Positions 63,148 to 64,000 of a stretch of 64,000 bases of DNA are shown here, piece by piece. Origin of the DNA: Patulibacter minatonensis DSM 18081 (GTDB taxonomy: Bacteria; Actinomycetota; Thermoleophilia; Solirubrobacterales; Solirubrobacteraceae). The notes below the pieces were generated by a model. It had not been told where the DNA came from. It ran no database searches and was given only the letters and a program-made list of their open reading frames with translations. Made by a program: the position numbers and the translations under genes. The DNA lies in NCBI RefSeq assembly GCF_000519325.1, contig NZ_KI912613.1, forward strand, positions 4,348,469 through 4,412,468, read 5' to 3'. The first letter of the stretch is position 1; every line of letters starts with the position of its first letter.

Positions 63148-63702
63148 TCAGGTCTCCTCGCGGCCCCGCGAGATCGCGACCTCGCCGGTGCGGATCATCT
63201 CGACGAGCCCGTACGGGCGCACGAGCTTCTCGAACGCCTCGATCTTGGACCGCTCGCCGGTGATCTCGGCGATGATCGACTTCTTCCCGATGTCGACGAT
63301 CTTGCCGCGGAAGACCTCGGCCAGCTCGCGGATCTCGGACCGCGTCTGCGGGTCGCAGGAGACCTTGAACAGCGCGAGCTCGCGGGCGACCGTCTCGGCC
63401 GGCTGGAGGTCCTTGATCTTCAGGACGTTGATCAGCTTGTGCAGCTGCTTCGTGACCTGGTCGATCGGCTGCGACGCGCCGTCGAGCGTGAGCGTGATGC
63501 GGGAGATCCGCTCGTCGTCGGTCGGGCCGACCGAGAGCGTGTCGATGTTGAATCCGCGGCGCGTGAAGAGGCCCGAGACGCGCGTGAGCACGCCGGGCTT
63601 GTTCTCGACCAGCACGGACAGGACGTGCTTGCGGCCGCTGCGGACCGAACCCGCCGCGTGCAGGTCGTCGAGGGAGAGGAGCTCGTTCGTGTCGACCATC
63701 AT
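63148..63702 (-). CDS. ilvN: Acetolactate synthase, small regulatory subunit
   Basis: Regulatory subunit giving valine feedback control of acetohydroxyacid synthase. The 184-residue protein has the ACT domain SVLVENKPGVLTRVSGLFTRRGFNIDTLSVG and a C-terminal half ending PYGLVEMIRTGEVAISRG. Two consecutive ATG codons (63702, 63699) could start it; the first overlaps the ilvB stop by one base (TGATG), pointing to translational coupling. Confidence 0.97.
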   Translation of the reverse strand: MMVDTNELLSLDDLHAAGSVRSGRKHVLSVLVENKPGVLTRVSGLFTRRGFNIDTLSVGPTDDERISRITLTLDGASQPIDQVTKQLHKLINVLKIKDLQPAETVARELALFKVSCDPQTRSEIRELAEVFRGKIVDIGKKSIIAEITGERSKIEAFEKLVRPYGLVEMIRTGEVAISRGREET

Positions 63703-64000
63703 CAACCCACCATGTTCCGTGCGGCCTCGCCGGGCGCGATCATCGGGTACACCTTCTCGTCGCGGGTGACGCGGACGTCGATGAACGCCGGGCCCTCCGC
63801 CTCGAACGCGGCGCGCAGATCGTCCTCGAGCGACGAGGACTCCGTCAGGCGGATCCCGCGGATGCCGTAGGCGTCGGCGAGCTTCACGAAGTCCGGGAAG
63901 GCCTCCTCGCCGCCGAACGTGTGCATGTCGACCTGCGAGTAGCGCTCCTGCCAGAAGAGCTCCTGCCACTGGCGGACCATGCCGAGGTAGCCGTTGTTCA
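63702..64000 (-). CDS. ilvB: Acetolactate synthase, large subunit (3' end only)
   Basis: Last 98 residues of the thiamine-diphosphate enzyme that makes acetolactate. The visible part is the C-terminal edge of the ThDP-binding domain: NNGYLGMVRQWQELFW, DFVKLADAYGIRG, and ARNMVG at the end. The gene continues past the right edge of the window. It forms an ilvB-ilvN unit. Confidence 0.95.
   Translation of the reverse strand, partial: NNGYLGMVRQWQELFWQERYSQVDMHTFGGEEAFPDFVKLADAYGIRGIRLTESSSLEDDLRAAFEAEGPAFIDVRVTRDEKVYPMIAPGEAARNMVG

Overview
This 64 kb window is very GC-rich (roughly 70-75% by eye), densely packed and entirely chromosomal in character. I see no phage, insertion sequence, CRISPR array or tRNA. 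The gene set points to an actinobacterium: a GlgE/TreS/Pep2 glucan pathway, the classical men menaquinone pathway, the ilv/leu/ser gene order, TANNNT -10 boxes and many leaderless starts. A secreted right-handed beta-helix protein with an FN3-like module, and a Tat-exported ferritin-like protein, make me lean towards the class Thermoleophilia (Solirubrobacter/Patulibacter-like). That placement is inference; no rRNA gene lies inside the window to test it.

Layout. 1-724: AT-richer leader on the minus strand with a promoter and a boxA-like element, probably the upstream end of an rRNA operon lying beyond the left edge, then hairpins. 725-6933: tyrS, divergent class A PBP, alkyladenine glycosylase, argH. 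7046-10997: minus-strand ilvE > cimA > degT-type aminotransferase. 11185-16179: secreted beta-helix protein, an orphan small protein, thiC under a TPP riboswitch, and a secreted HAD phosphatase. 16244-31010: eight overlapping minus-strand genes (glgE-treS-pep2-glgB-treZ-glgX-treY-GT4 synthase) for alpha-glucan and trehalose turnover, with malQ divergent. 32436-41583: SGNH hydrolase, leuB, DUF2254 membrane protein, methyltransferase, leuD, leuC, XRE-cupin regulator, small lipoprotein, AzgA-type purine permease. 41717-48452: ferritin-like protein, RutE-like nitroreductase, serA-serC under a ZTP riboswitch, carboxypeptidase Taq, FMN reductase. 48483-52135: DUF1579 protein/marR pair, ilvC, a methyltransferase, DUF1707 protein. 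52185-63017: men genes (menE, menB-menA, menC, menH, menD, menF) with nfo, a small peptidoglycan-binding protein and a GST-like protein between them. 63148-64000: ilvN and the 3' end of ilvB.

How the genes work together. Four metabolic themes dominate. (1) Branched-chain amino acids and serine: ilvB-ilvN, ilvC, serC-serA, leuC-leuD, leuB, ilvE and cimA all lie on the minus strand in an order like the compact ilv-ser-leu operons of other bacteria, but separated by unrelated blocks and given their own promoters. CimA plus LeuCDB would make 2-ketobutyrate from pyruvate and acetyl-CoA. (2) A closed glucan-trehalose cycle: TreX/Y/Z release trehalose from glucan, and TreS-Pep2-GlgE-GlgB rebuild glucan from trehalose. 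(3) Menaquinone from chorismate via isochorismate. (4) Thiamine and one-carbon metabolism, controlled by TPP and ZTP riboswitches.

The most useful non-routine observations are the ZTP riboswitch in front of the serine operon, a repeated architecture in which a TANNNT -10 box sits 6-9 bases upstream of the start codon in at least twelve genes (leaderless transcription), an eight-gene cluster in which every junction overlaps, and several candidate operators next to their likely regulators. I did not find a convincing undescribed defence or mobile system here.
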